From an uncultured Paracoccaceae bacterium (GTDB lineage: Bacteria; Pseudomonadota; Alphaproteobacteria; Rhodobacterales; Rhodobacteraceae), in assembly GCA_938092015.1 (NCBI GenBank), contig CALKOT010000007.1, positions 1-49,790 on the forward strand: a DNA stretch of 49,790 nucleotides. Direction: 5' to 3'. Positions 7,470 through 16,271 of the stretch are shown here, piece by piece. The notes beneath the pieces are model-generated. The model saw only the letters and a program-made list of their open reading frames with translations. It made no database searches and was not told where the DNA came from. The position numbers were made by a program, and so were the translations under genes. Every line of letters begins with the position of its first letter. Positions within the stretch are counted from its first letter, which is position 1.

Positions 7470-9278
7470 GTGTTTCAGAGTTTTGACACCCCAGGCGGCG
7501 GCGCCAATGGCAAAGACCGGCTGGCGAAGCTTCGCAGCGCCATGCAGGCGGCTGGCGTCGATGGTTGGCTCATCCCGCGTGCGGACGCGCATCAGGGCGA
7601 ATACGTACCGCCACGCGACGAGCGCCTGGCCTGGCTGACAGGCTTCACAGGCTCTGCCGGGTTTGCGGTTGCACTGGCGGGCAAAGCCGCTGTGTTCGTT
7701 GATGGGCGCTATACGCTTCAGGCGGCGGCGCAGGTCGATGGCGATGCGTTTGAGATCAATAGTCTGATCGATGAACCGCCCTCGGGCTGGTTGTTAGCAA
7801 ACGCGCCGCAAGGCGGGAAGATTGCGTACGACCCCTGGCTGCACCCTCAGGCGGAAGTTGAGCGTTTCACCAAGGCGCTGATGCAACCCTCAGGCGAACT
7901 GGTGGCCTGGGGTGAAAATCTGATAGATCAGATCTGGGACGATCAGCCCGCTGCGCCGCGCGCCGCCATTCGCACGCATGATGATGCATTCGCTGGCGAA
8001 AGCCATATCGCGAAACGGGGACGCCTGGGCAACGGCCTGAAAGACGCCGACATCGACGCGACTGTGCTGACTTTGCCTGACAGCATCGCATGGCTATTGA
8101 ACATTCGTGGCGGCGATATTCCGCGCAATCCGGTGCCACTGGTCTTCGCGATACTGCGGGCGAATGGCGCAGCGACGCTGTTTGCCGAAGAGGAACAGGT
8201 TGATCAGGCGTTGAAGGACCATCTTGGCCGCGATGTATCGATCCTGCCAAAAGCAACGCTTTTGGATGTGTTGGCGCAAACGGGTGACCAGCGCATCGCG
8301 CTGGACCCGGCCAGTTGTCCGATGGCTGTCGCCCATGCGGTTGAGGAGGCAGGCGGTCAGATCGTCTGGCGGCAGGACCCGTGCATCATGCCCAAGGCCT
8401 GCAAGAACGAGGTAGAGATTCAGGGCGCCCGCAACGCCCACCGCCGCGATGCGCCCGCCATGGTGCGGTTACTGCGGTGGCTCGATGATGAAGCGCCGAA
8501 GGGAGAGTTGACCGAAATCGACATCGCCCGGCGTTTGGAAAGCGAACGTCGGGCGACCAACCAACTGTTGGATATCTCGTTCGATACGATATCTGGCAGC
8601 GGGCCAAACGCCGCCCTGCCCCACTATCGCGTTTCAAAGGACAGCAATCGGACATTGAACGCTGGTGAGCTGATGCTGATCGACAGTGGTGGGCAGTACC
8701 GGGACGGAACGACAGACATCACGCGAACCATGTCGACCGGCACGCCTGCGCCTGACGCCGTTCGCGCCTTCACGCTGGTCCTGAAAGGCATGATCAATCT
8801 GTCGATGATCCGCTTTCCTAAAGGCACGGCGGGACGCGATATCGACGTGCTGGCCCGTGCGGCGCTGTGGAAAGCAGGGTTGGATTATGCACATGGCACG
8901 GGGCATGGGGTTGGCAGTTATCTATGCGTCCACGAAGGGCCTGCGCGGATCGCTAAAGTCGGGGTTACTCCGCTGGCGCCAGGGATGATCCTGTCGAATG
9001 AGCCGGGGTATTATCTGGAAGGCGCTTTTGGCATTCGGATTGAGAACCTGATCACGGTCACTGAACCAGAAATCGTCGAAGACGGCACGCTGCCGATGAT
9101 GGGGTTTGAGACCCTGACGCTGGCGCCGATCGACGTTCGACTTATCGACAAAGCGCTGATGACAGCTGAAGAGATTGACTGGCTTAACGCCTATCATGCC
9201 CGGGTGCTGGATGAGATCAGTCCAGATGTGGAAGGCGAAGATCGGGCATGGTTGGAGGTTGCCTGCCGGGCAATCTAA
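7470..9278 (+). CDS. pepP: Xaa-Pro aminopeptidase (aminopeptidase P, M24B family)
   Basis: The 602-residue protein has the three-part layout of the large aminopeptidase P forms: two creatinase-like N-terminal domains (RSAMQAAGVDGWLIPRAD, then a repeat near residue 180) and a C-terminal pita-bread M24 domain. The dinuclear metal ligands are visible in order: IDSGGQY and TTDITRT (two Asp), HGTGHGVG (His), SNEPGYY (Glu) and IRIENL (Glu). It removes N-terminal residues preceding proline, in the cytoplasm. The start is GTG 7470 behind a strong AGGAAGGA site. The length of about 600 matches the family. Confidence 0.93.
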   Translation: MFQSFDTPGGGANGKDRLAKLRSAMQAAGVDGWLIPRADAHQGEYVPPRDERLAWLTGFTGSAGFAVALAGKAAVFVDGRYTLQAAAQVDGDAFEINSLIDEPPSGWLLANAPQGGKIAYDPWLHPQAEVERFTKALMQPSGELVAWGENLIDQIWDDQPAAPRAAIRTHDDAFAGESHIAKRGRLGNGLKDADIDATVLTLPDSIAWLLNIRGGDIPRNPVPLVFAILRANGAATLFAEEEQVDQALKDHLGRDVSILPKATLLDVLAQTGDQRIALDPASCPMAVAHAVEEAGGQIVWRQDPCIMPKACKNEVEIQGARNAHRRDAPAMVRLLRWLDDEAPKGELTEIDIARRLESERRATNQLLDISFDTISGSGPNAALPHYRVSKDSNRTLNAGELMLIDSGGQYRDGTTDITRTMSTGTPAPDAVRAFTLVLKGMINLSMIRFPKGTAGRDIDVLARAALWKAGLDYAHGTGHGVGSYLCVHEGPARIAKVGVTPLAPGMILSNEPGYYLEGAFGIRIENLITVTEPEIVEDGTLPMMGFETLTLAPIDVRLIDKALMTAEEIDWLNAYHARVLDEISPDVEGEDRAWLEVACRAI

Positions 9279-9460
9279 AGCGGGCTTCCAGTATCACTTA
9301 TGGGGTAAATTTGGCCTAAGATGGCGAAGTTGCTGCAGTGTCAATGTGTTCGCTTCAATCTTTGTCTTATCTGCCCGTAGCTACGATGACGGAGCCTTCC
9401 TTTAAGTGGTGACGGCCCCAAACCTGCTTTTCGTCGCTGCTGCAATTGGGAGATATGCGT

Positions 9461-10165
9461 ATGAATCAAGCTTCAAAACTGTTTCTCGGATGTTTGCCAT
9501 GGGTCGTAATCACAACGTGGTTGGCGCTGCTTTTCCATCCTGCAACTCGCGATGCGACCGTCCTTTGAATATCGACAAACCGAGAGTTCAACGCAGTAGA
9601 AATTGGCACCTTCTTAGGCTTTCTGATCGCCGCCATTTTTGCGGGCTGCACGGCGTCGACCTGGGCGATGCAAGTCGGTCCAAAATCAATGCAGGCGGTT
9701 ACGCTTACGCTGGTTGCCTTATCAGCACTTTGGTTGATGCTGGAGGAAATATCCTACGGGCAGCACTTTATTGGCTTCACGCCACCCGACTTTATCACAG
9801 GACCCAACCGTCAGAATGAGTTGAATTTTCACAATATGCCGGGTTTGCACGGCAAGGCAGCCTATCTTTATCTCATCTTTTGTATCGCGGCGGTGATCGG
9901 TTCGTTAAAGCAACCGCCGGGGCCACTGTCTCGACTGTATTCACACAATGACTGGCGCGACCTACGAGTCCCGTCGCAGCTATATTCCTCGATCACATCG
10001 ATCTGTTTCCTGACAGCCTTTGGGCTTTTACCAAAACTCTTCGAAGTTTCAGACCAAATTGGTCTGAATGTCCGATGGACCAATGAAATCACCGAACTGA
10101 TGATCGCGGTCGCAGCGGCAGGATATGGATTACAAAAACTAATCACCCGGCCAACTCAGCGCTAA
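9461..10165 (+). pseudogene. Broken membrane-protein gene (EEISYGQ-type) with in-frame TGA
   Basis: ATG 9461 (GGGAG just upstream) opens a frame whose first 35 residues form a membrane helix (LPWVVITTWLALLFH). It stops at TGA 9566-9568. The same frame then continues without interruption to TAA ending at 10165. It reads REFNAVEIGTFLGFLIAAIF (a second helix), then a third, then the hallmark EEISYGQHFIGFTPPDF and NELNFHN, and two more helices. This looks like one four- or five-helix protein of about 233 residues with a nonsense codon at position 36. The internal ATG at 9668 could still start a 165-residue fragment. I recognise the EEIS-GQ pattern from uncharacterised membrane proteins; the function is unknown. 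Confidence 0.65.
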
Positions 10166-10463
10166 AACAGTCTGATTGAGGTAAACGCCGTGCTGTCGAT
10201 ATTACAACACAAGGGCCGATGAGCATTTTGCAAAATTAGGGGAGCTCGCCCCGAAGGTAACTTGGTTCAAGTTTGACTTCAGACTTACTTGTACATGCCC
10301 ATCCAATTCATTCTGGAAGGGTGTACCGGCGCTAGTGTGTGCAGTGCTGAAGTCTGCACCAATCTGCCCATCGCAGTCGCCTTTTGGCGACAGGTAGCGT
10401 CAAAATGTATGCGCCCAGTCTGATTGCCTTCGGCTTTGGCGCCATTCAATCTGCCCGGTACCT
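10166..10463. other. Non-coding interval between two convergent genes
   Basis: I find no gene in these roughly 300 bases. They hold a perfect 6-bp hairpin GTCGCC-TTTT-GGCGAC at 10376-10391 and a GTGCAG...CTGCAC inverted repeat just before it. The hairpin has no T-run on either side, so I do not call it an intrinsic terminator. It may still separate the plus-strand pseudogene from the minus-strand reductase gene. Confidence 0.4.
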
Positions 10464-11456
10464 TTAGACCCCAGCCTCTGTCTCACGCAGAAGGCCTTTC
10501 AAAGCCTCAACCGACATCGAACCGGGTGCAGCCCCGCCCCTGGCCAGCTGGTCGCCAAGCCGGTTCAGGCAATCATTCACCGGTGTCGGCACGCCGTGAA
10601 GCCTGCCTAGCCTCGAAATCTCACCATTCAGGTAATCCGTTTCAACCGATCCGGCGCCACGCGCCAGGCTTTGACTGGTGGAGCCACCAACAGTCACGAC
10701 ACCCGGAACCTCTACCTGCTTCATCAGTTCATCCCGACGCGGGTCTGACCCGCCAACATCACGCCATGTGATTCCGGCTGCGGCCAGCGCAGCCTTGGCC
10801 TCAACGTTCGCCATCTCGCGGATCGGGGCGGCGTTCTTCATGGCGCCGACGCCGACGGCAGCCTGAATGATGTTGACGAGGTTGATGATCAACTTGCCGT
10901 ATTTCGCAGCCATGACGTCTTCGGCGGGAAACCCGCCGATATTGCCAGCCTCCAACGCTTCGGCCATGCGCCGATCGTCGTCATCAATGCCGCCAGGATA
11001 GCGGCCGACTTCAAAGACGCCATGGCGCGGGGTGGAAAATGTGACGGCCTCATCCATGTCAGAAAACGTGCAGGGCAACATGACGAGAATGCCGTGCACG
11101 TTCGGAAAGACGCGCAGCGTAAGATCTTCGTTCGTTACGCCGTTTTGGGCGCAATAGATTGGCCCATCTGTCCAGCCTGCCGCCCGCAAGCGATCCAGTG
11201 CGGCGGGTGTGTCCTGCGTTTTCATCGCCAGCATCATCATATCGCCTTCGCGAAAGCCGATCTCGGACGGATCAGCCACACAAGGAACTGGGATATGTTC
11301 AGAAAAATGGGGCGTGCGTAGCATGATGCCACGTTCCTGAATCGCGGCCAGACGCCTGCCCCGCGCAATGCCGATCACTTCGCGGCCTACGCGGGCAAGG
11401 CTGGCGGCGACGACGCCACCAACAGCGCCCACGCCGTATACGATTACGCGGCTCAT
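10464..11456 (-). CDS. Ketopantoate reductase (PanE/ApbA) family protein
   Basis: The 330-residue product starts with the NADP-binding Rossmann motif GVGAVGG (residues 8-14). It contains AMKTQDT at the end of the Rossmann domain, and NGVTNE and AAKYGKLIINLVN, corresponding to the catalytic-lysine helix region of 2-dehydropantoate 2-reductases. The C-terminal helical domain has ETDYLNGEI and HGVPTPVNDCL, typical of the family (E-[TV]-D-[YF]-[LI]-N-G). The family reduces 2-dehydropantoate in pantothenate synthesis, but many paralogues have other 2-oxoacid substrates and no pan genes are nearby. Its ATG overlaps the ClC stop (ATGA), so the two are probably co-translated. Confidence 0.85.
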   Translation of the reverse strand: MSRVIVYGVGAVGGVVAASLARVGREVIGIARGRRLAAIQERGIMLRTPHFSEHIPVPCVADPSEIGFREGDMMMLAMKTQDTPAALDRLRAAGWTDGPIYCAQNGVTNEDLTLRVFPNVHGILVMLPCTFSDMDEAVTFSTPRHGVFEVGRYPGGIDDDDRRMAEALEAGNIGGFPAEDVMAAKYGKLIINLVNIIQAAVGVGAMKNAAPIREMANVEAKAALAAAGITWRDVGGSDPRRDELMKQVEVPGVVTVGGSTSQSLARGAGSVETDYLNGEISRLGRLHGVPTPVNDCLNRLGDQLARGGAAPGSMSVEALKGLLRETEAGV

Positions 11457-13081
11457 CCTTCACGCTCCCTCTGGCTGTCGATCAGCGCTTTGTTGAATGT
11501 CTTCAAGGCGGCGATATGGCTCGCCTCCGCCACCACAAGTGGCGGGTTCGAATAGTCTACGACTGGTAGGCGCAAAGCTTCTTCCTGATCAAAGCGGCGC
11601 AGGGCGTCGGCAAGTGACGAATCCAATCCCAATGATGATGCGCCTTCTGGCAGCGGCACGGGTTTGTCGGTCATTTCCATAAAGTCGCGCACCCGGATGG
11701 TGGCTGGCAAATACGCCCCTGCCCCATGCGCCAGCCGCACGCCTGCCCGCATCAGCTGGCTAAGGAAGAAACTTTTCCAGACAAATCGATGAGAAAGGAC
11801 GGTCGCGAGAGACACCGAGATCATCACTGCGATGGCCGCCTGATAGTCGCCGGTCAGTTCAAACACGATCAGGGTGGTTGAGATGGGTGCGCCAAGAACA
11901 GCGGCGGCGACAGCCCCGGTGCCAGCCAGCGCATACAACCCCTCTGACCCCGACACATCAGGGAAAACGGCGACCGCGATATGCCCGAATGCAAGGCCAG
12001 TAAACGCGCCCATCATCAAAGCGGGCGAAAAGACCCCACCGCCCATCCGGCCAGCGTAGCTGACACAAACAGCGGCGCCTTTCACAACGGCAAAAAGGAT
12101 CGCCCCGGTCAGGGTCAAGTTGCCTGTCAGCGCCTCGGTCGTCGTCTCGTACCCAACGCCAATGATGTGCGGAAACCAGATCGCAATCAGGCCCAGAATG
12201 GCACCAGCCACGGTGGGCCGCAGCCAGACCGGCGTTCCCGCGCGTTTTTGCAAGGCGTCGGCCATATCTTCGGCAAAGAACAGCGCGCGCATCAGGATGA
12301 CCGCAACGATCCCGGCGACGAGGCCGAGAATCATGAAGGCGGGGATTTCCTCAAAGAACTGCAGGCTGCTTGGCGGCAGAGAGAATTCAGTGAAATCGCC
12401 CAGATGGATGCGGCTGATCACGGCGCCTGCAACAGAGGCAAGCACGATCGGGCCGAAGGAATGCAAGGCGTAGTGACGCAAAACGACTTCAAGCGCGAAC
12501 AAGGCGCCTGCGATGGGGGCATTGAAACTAGCGGACACAGCGGCCGCGACCGCGCAACCAAGGATATCACGCGCAGCGACACCATGGATGTTGATCTTGT
12601 CATCCACCCAGCCCGCGATCACCGCAGAGAGATGGACGACCGGTCCTTCGCGCCCGGTTGACCCGCCGGTAGACAGCGTGATCAGCGAGGCCGCAGCAGA
12701 GGCAAGCCCGGCCTTTCGGTTGACCCTCGCGTCGCGCAAGGTCCCAGCAGAGATCACATCGCTGACGGAAAGCGCTTTGGCGTCGGGCGTAAATCGCCAA
12801 AGGATCAAGCCTACGGCGAGGCCCCCGCAGACTGGAATGATAAAGACAATGAAAGGGTTAAGTCCGGCGGCGAGGGTATGGATCGCATCCGGCCCCGCGC
12901 CGTAAACCAGCGTCTGCAACTTCTCAATCGCCAGCCGGAACCCGATGGCGGCGTAGCCTGAGACGATACCGACGATCAACGCAACGCCCCAGAACCAGAT
13001 ACGCCCGCGCGTCTCTCGCGCGGCGCGCTTCAGCGAGACACGCCAATAGCGTTCGCCGCGATCTTCTCTTTTGTCCTTCAC
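11453..13081 (-). CDS. ClC-family chloride channel or H+/Cl- exchanger
   Basis: The 542-residue membrane protein carries the ClC signature GGSTGREGPVVHL. The GREGP motif (residues 143-147) contains the gating glutamate Glu145. Further ClC elements are the repeat-like helices, MGGGVFSPALMMGA (the GxFxP anion-selectivity motif, here GVFSP) and AGTGAVAAAVLGAPIS. The C-terminal ~80 residues look like a remnant regulatory domain rather than a full CBS pair. It should move chloride or a similar anion across the inner membrane. The second (internal) proton-glutamate cannot be assigned by eye, so channel versus exchanger is open. It is coupled to the downstream reductase-like gene. Confidence 0.9.
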   Translation of the reverse strand: MKDKREDRGERYWRVSLKRAARETRGRIWFWGVALIVGIVSGYAAIGFRLAIEKLQTLVYGAGPDAIHTLAAGLNPFIVFIIPVCGGLAVGLILWRFTPDAKALSVSDVISAGTLRDARVNRKAGLASAAASLITLSTGGSTGREGPVVHLSAVIAGWVDDKINIHGVAARDILGCAVAAAVSASFNAPIAGALFALEVVLRHYALHSFGPIVLASVAGAVISRIHLGDFTEFSLPPSSLQFFEEIPAFMILGLVAGIVAVILMRALFFAEDMADALQKRAGTPVWLRPTVAGAILGLIAIWFPHIIGVGYETTTEALTGNLTLTGAILFAVVKGAAVCVSYAGRMGGGVFSPALMMGAFTGLAFGHIAVAVFPDVSGSEGLYALAGTGAVAAAVLGAPISTTLIVFELTGDYQAAIAVMISVSLATVLSHRFVWKSFFLSQLMRAGVRLAHGAGAYLPATIRVRDFMEMTDKPVPLPEGASSLGLDSSLADALRRFDQEEALRLPVVDYSNPPLVVAEASHIAALKTFNKALIDSQREREG

Positions 13082-13203
13082 CCCTTAGCCACCTTCGACG
13101 GCTCCCTCTTTCTTTCTTATTAGGAGGAAGTCCGTCATTCCGCCAGAGGCGGATCAAGGGTAGCGAGCCAGAATCGGATCAGGTGTCGTGCGCCAGTTGC
13201 AGA

Positions 13204-13689
13204 TCAGCAGCAACGCGCCTCTGCCTTCGCCGGGGCGCAGCATTCCCGCGCGGCCGGTTTCGCGAAGGCGCGGGTCATCGCCTTGCATTCAGGTCCCATC
13301 GGCATCAGCGGAATGGTGACAAAGCCTTCCGCCTCTCGGGGCGCGCCGAACTGGTAGCGACCAAGGCCCTGATTGCCTGGGCTGAACTCAACGTTCAGCG
13401 GGGCATCAGCCAGCCCGTCAATTTCCGCCACCGATCGGGGCAGAATGGCCGTCATTTTCCCCGCGCTCATCGCCTCTTGGCCTGGCGCATCCAGCACCTG
13501 CACCTGAGCTTCGTCCCAAGCATCCGCGACCCCGCCACAGTCAATGCTATTGATCTTTGCGACGCGAAGTTCAGTCAGATGATAACCGCGTCCCACTTGA
13601 TCACCCTCGACCTCAAACAGCACCTGGTCTGAGGCGTTGCGCCCTTTCAGGTAGGAGGTCAGTTCATTAGCGCTCGTCAATCCAGTCAT
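13204..13689 (-). CDS. DUF6428 family protein with Cys-rich tail
   Basis: The 161-residue protein matches the DUF6428 type commonly found next to ArsR regulators: LTSANELTSYLKG at the N-terminus and a VGRGYHLTELRVA strand. The last 15 residues contain the cysteine pairs ECCAP and RCC, reminiscent of a soft-metal or metalloid binding tail. The neighbouring ArsR also ends with a CCAP motif, so the pair may share a ligand. AAGGT lies upstream of ATG 13689. It is transcribed divergently from arsR across a 54-bp gap containing a perfect inverted repeat, so joint control by that ArsR is likely. The biochemical role is unknown. Confidence 0.78.
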   Translation of the reverse strand: MTGLTSANELTSYLKGRNASDQVLFEVEGDQVGRGYHLTELRVAKINSIDCGGVADAWDEAQVQVLDAPGQEAMSAGKMTAILPRSVAEIDGLADAPLNVEFSPGNQGLGRYQFGAPREAEGFVTIPLMPMGPECKAMTRAFAKPAARECCAPAKAEARCC

Positions 13690-13723
13690 TTCGATCTACC
13701 TTTTTCGCTTCTATTATCTCAAC

Positions 13724-13743
13724 AATTCAAGAGATATTGAATT
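13724..13743. promoter_or_regulatory. Predicted ArsR operator, perfect inverted repeat
   Basis: AATTCAA-N6-TTGAATT is a perfect 7-bp inverted repeat ending at the base before the arsR ATG. A second, overlapping match, TATCTC...GAGATA, adds to the symmetry. Its size and AT-rich dyad form fit operators of ArsR/SmtB dimers. Its place between the divergent genes would let one protein repress both. This is inference from position and symmetry. Confidence 0.65.
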
Positions 13744-14076
13744 ATGAATGAAAATCAAGCGGTGGCCGCACTTTCTGCGCTCAGCCAGGAAACGCGACTG
13801 CGTATGGTGCGGTATCTGGTGACAAAAGGCGGCGAAGGGGCTGCGGCGGGTGAAGTGGCCAAGGCGGCAGGCGCAAGTTCATCCCGGGCGTCATTTCACC
13901 TGAATGCGCTTAGTCAGGCAGGGCTGATCACGGCGACGCGGGCGTCGCGCAGCATCATCTATCGCGTGGATTTCGCCGCGATGGGCGGGTTGATCGGATA
14001 TCTGATCGAGGATTGCTGCCAGAACGATCCCACGATTGTCAGCTGCTGCGCACCGTTAACGAAACAGCAGGGCTGA
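13744..14076 (+). CDS. ArsR/SmtB-family transcriptional regulator
   Basis: The 110-residue product is a compact winged-helix protein: ALSALSQETRLRMVRYLV, then the recognition region AKAAGASSSRASFHLNAL, then the wing LITATRASRSIIYRVDF. That is the ArsR pattern for a dimeric, effector-released repressor. The classical ELCVCDL arsenic motif of helix 3 is absent. Instead, cysteines cluster at the C-terminus (EDCCQND and SCCAP, residues ~92-104), suggesting a C-terminal metal or metalloid site. A perfect dyad abuts its start codon, consistent with autoregulation. Its stop forms part of a palindrome shared with the convergent thioesterase gene. Confidence 0.88.
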   Translation: MNENQAVAALSALSQETRLRMVRYLVTKGGEGAAAGEVAKAAGASSSRASFHLNALSQAGLITATRASRSIIYRVDFAAMGGLIGYLIEDCCQNDPTIVSCCAPLTKQQG

Positions 14077-14083
14077 TCAGCCC
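14070..14083. terminator. Palindrome over two convergent stop codons
   Basis: GGGCTGATCAGCCC is a perfect 14-bp palindrome. It includes the TGA of arsR (plus strand) and the TGA of the thioesterase (minus strand). It could form a short hairpin in either transcript, but there is no T-run, so a bidirectional terminator role is tentative. Confidence 0.35.
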
Positions 14084-14598
14084 TTGCGACGGATGCCGAT
14101 GGTCTGGCCCACTTCCTTTGGCATTGGAATGTCTGCCTGCGCCGCCCGCATCGCCTGCATCCGGGCCTGCGCCCAGTCGGGATAGACGGCCGATTTGCGG
14201 GCCTCAAGATCGACGCACATCGACAGGCTTTCAAACGCGGCGGCGCGACGACCATCAGTTTCAGCGATAATCTCACCAAAGAAATGCATCCGCTTTGCGT
14301 CGCAATCAACAAGGAAGGCGTTCACATAGAATTTTTCGCCTTCGAGCAGTTCCTCTAGATAGAAGAAATTCGACTGCAGCGACATCGGACCAAGACACGA
14401 GCGTTCGACGAAAGTGACTCCGATGCCAAAATAATCCTCAAGCACTTCGTCAAATGCAGTGTCGAAGGCCTTGGTGTAGAAGGCGACGTTCATATGACCG
14501 TTATAGTCAATCCAATCCGGCAGAACGGTCTGGGTATGGGTGCGCAGCATACCTTTCTGAAAGGTCGGCTCTGGGCACGATGGACTGTAGTCTCTCAT
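14077..14598 (-). CDS. Thioesterase family protein (hot-dog fold acyl-CoA thioesterase)
   Basis: The 173-residue protein has the 4HBT/YbgC-type active-site motif WIDYNGHMNVAFYTKAFD (residues ~25-42). In that motif the Asp/Asn and the following helix form the catalytic site of hot-dog thioesterases. Further hot-dog strands follow (LLEGEKFYVNAFLV, MHFFGEII, AAAFESLSMCVD). It should hydrolyse an acyl-CoA in the cytoplasm; relatives include betainyl-CoA thioesterases of carnitine breakdown, but no such genes are adjacent. ATG 14598 was chosen because AAGGAGA precedes it; the longer frame adds a basic tail without support. Confidence 0.85.
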   Translation of the reverse strand: MRDYSPSCPEPTFQKGMLRTHTQTVLPDWIDYNGHMNVAFYTKAFDTAFDEVLEDYFGIGVTFVERSCLGPMSLQSNFFYLEELLEGEKFYVNAFLVDCDAKRMHFFGEIIAETDGRRAAAFESLSMCVDLEARKSAVYPDWAQARMQAMRAAQADIPMPKEVGQTIGIRRKG

Positions 14599-14745
14599 AT
14601 TCTTGGTCTCCTTACCCGTTTTCTTACCTTTCACATCCATCGGGTCAATCAGGCCCGGGCCGTGACGTGAGGTTTCTGGCAACGCAGGGCATTTTCAGAA
14701 AGGCCGTGTCAGGCTAATACAGTGAAAACCCCTCGGGAGGATCAC

Positions 14746-16119
14746 ATGAGCATCGAAGCCGCCATCGACCGAATCAGCGCCCTGATCGGCGACCGTCTGT
14801 CCACCGCAAAAGGCATCCGCGACCACCATGGTGAGGATGCAGCGTATTACACGCCGACGCCGCCTGACGCAGTGGCCTTTCCAAATGACACGGCTGAAGT
14901 CAGCGAGATCATGAAGATCTGCAATGATGAGAGCTGTCCGATCATCCCCTACGGCGTCGGCACCTCGCTTGAAGGGCACATCCAGCCGATCCGCGGCGGG
15001 GTCACGCTGGATATGGCGAACATGAACAAGGTTCTGGCGATCCATCAGGAAGATATGGACGCCGTCGTACAGCCTGCGATCACGCGGGAGGCTTTGAACG
15101 AGGACCTGCGGGCGACGGGGCTGTTCTTTCCCGTTGATCCGGGGGCCAACGCCTCCATCGGTGGAATGACAGCGACGCGGGCGTCAGGGACGACGGCGGT
15201 GCGTTACGGCACGATGCGCGAAAACGTGCTGGCGCTGGAGGTTGTTCTTGCCGACGGGCGGATCATTCGCACCGGGACGCGAGCGAAGAAATCCTCGGCT
15301 GGCTATGACCTGACCAAGCTGATGATCGGGTCCGAGGGCACGCTGGGTGTCATCACCGAGATCACTGTGCGCCTGCAGGGGCAGCCCGAAAGCATCACTT
15401 CTGCGACTTGCGCCTTCCCGTCGATGGAAAGCGCAATGAACACGGTGATCCAGACAATTCAGATGGGCGTGCCAATGGCGCGGATTGAGGTGATTGATCC
15501 GACGACCATTCGCGCCGTGAACGCCTACAAGAAGATGGAGCTGTTGGAGCAGCCATCGCTCTTCGTTGAATTTCACGGCTCGGAAGCCGGCGCACACGAG
15601 CAGGCGGAAACCTTTGGCATGATCGCCGAGGAAAATGGCTGCGAAGGCTTTGAATGGGCCAAATCGCTGGAGGATCGCAATCGCCTCTGGACTGCACGCC
15701 ATCACGGGTATTTCGCAATGATGGCGGCCTATCCCGGCACAAAACCGATCACGACAGATGTCTGCGTGCCGATCTCAAACCTCGCCGAGGCCGTGATTGA
15801 AAGCATGGCGGAGGCCAAGGCGCGCGGGTTCGATGCGCCCCTGGTTGGCCACGCTGGCGACGGCAACTTCCACATGACGTTCATGGTCGACCCCGACAAA
15901 CCCGAAGAAATGGTCGCGGCCAAGGAACTGGCGCACGAGATGAACCGCCGCGCGTTGCGGTTCGATGGCACCTGCACAGGTGAGCACGGCGTAGGCATCG
16001 GCAAGCAAAAGTACATGGCCGAAGAGCATGGCGAGGGCTGGTCGGTGATGGCGGATATCAAGCGGGCGCTTGATCCGAACAACATCCTGAACCCCGGCAA
16101 GGTCGTGCAGATCAACTAA
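14746..16119 (+). CDS. FAD-linked 2-hydroxyacid dehydrogenase (GlcD / D-lactate dehydrogenase type)
   Basis: The 457-residue flavoprotein has the PCMH-type FAD-binding domain: IIPYGVGTSLEGH, FPVDPGANASIGGM, VRYGTMRENV and LMIGSEGTLGVIT. The C-terminal FAD-oxidase domain has VGHAGDGNFHMTF and GTCTGEHGVGIGKQKYM, where the His residues belong to the active and metal site. This is the pattern of D-lactate dehydrogenase (cytochrome) and glycolate oxidase subunit GlcD. No glcE or glcF is adjacent, so a stand-alone D-lactate or D-2-hydroxyacid dehydrogenase is more likely. ATG 14746 follows GGGAGGA; the eight codons upstream are not needed. Confidence 0.9.
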   Translation: MSIEAAIDRISALIGDRLSTAKGIRDHHGEDAAYYTPTPPDAVAFPNDTAEVSEIMKICNDESCPIIPYGVGTSLEGHIQPIRGGVTLDMANMNKVLAIHQEDMDAVVQPAITREALNEDLRATGLFFPVDPGANASIGGMTATRASGTTAVRYGTMRENVLALEVVLADGRIIRTGTRAKKSSAGYDLTKLMIGSEGTLGVITEITVRLQGQPESITSATCAFPSMESAMNTVIQTIQMGVPMARIEVIDPTTIRAVNAYKKMELLEQPSLFVEFHGSEAGAHEQAETFGMIAEENGCEGFEWAKSLEDRNRLWTARHHGYFAMMAAYPGTKPITTDVCVPISNLAEAVIESMAEAKARGFDAPLVGHAGDGNFHMTFMVDPDKPEEMVAAKELAHEMNRRALRFDGTCTGEHGVGIGKQKYMAEEHGEGWSVMADIKRALDPNNILNPGKVVQIN

Positions 16120-16271
16120 GGCCCAGCTTAAGTCTGAATCAGCGTGCCCATTAAATGCCTACCCTCGGGGCGATTCATGGGTCCGAAGGTGCGCGTGGTG
16201 CTTTGAGCATTTTCGCACGTGAAGTGCGGGCTAGAGGCGCCTATATCAAACGGCGAACACAGGAGTATCGC

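Noticed and set aside
9406-9819. 137-codon plus-strand frame overlapping the broken membrane gene
   Set aside because: Its residues are not protein-like, it lacks a ribosome-binding site, and the other frame on the same strand carries clear membrane helices and conserved motifs on both sides of a stop.
10376-10391. GTCGCC-TTTT-GGCGAC hairpin as an intrinsic terminator
   Set aside because: No T-run follows on either strand.
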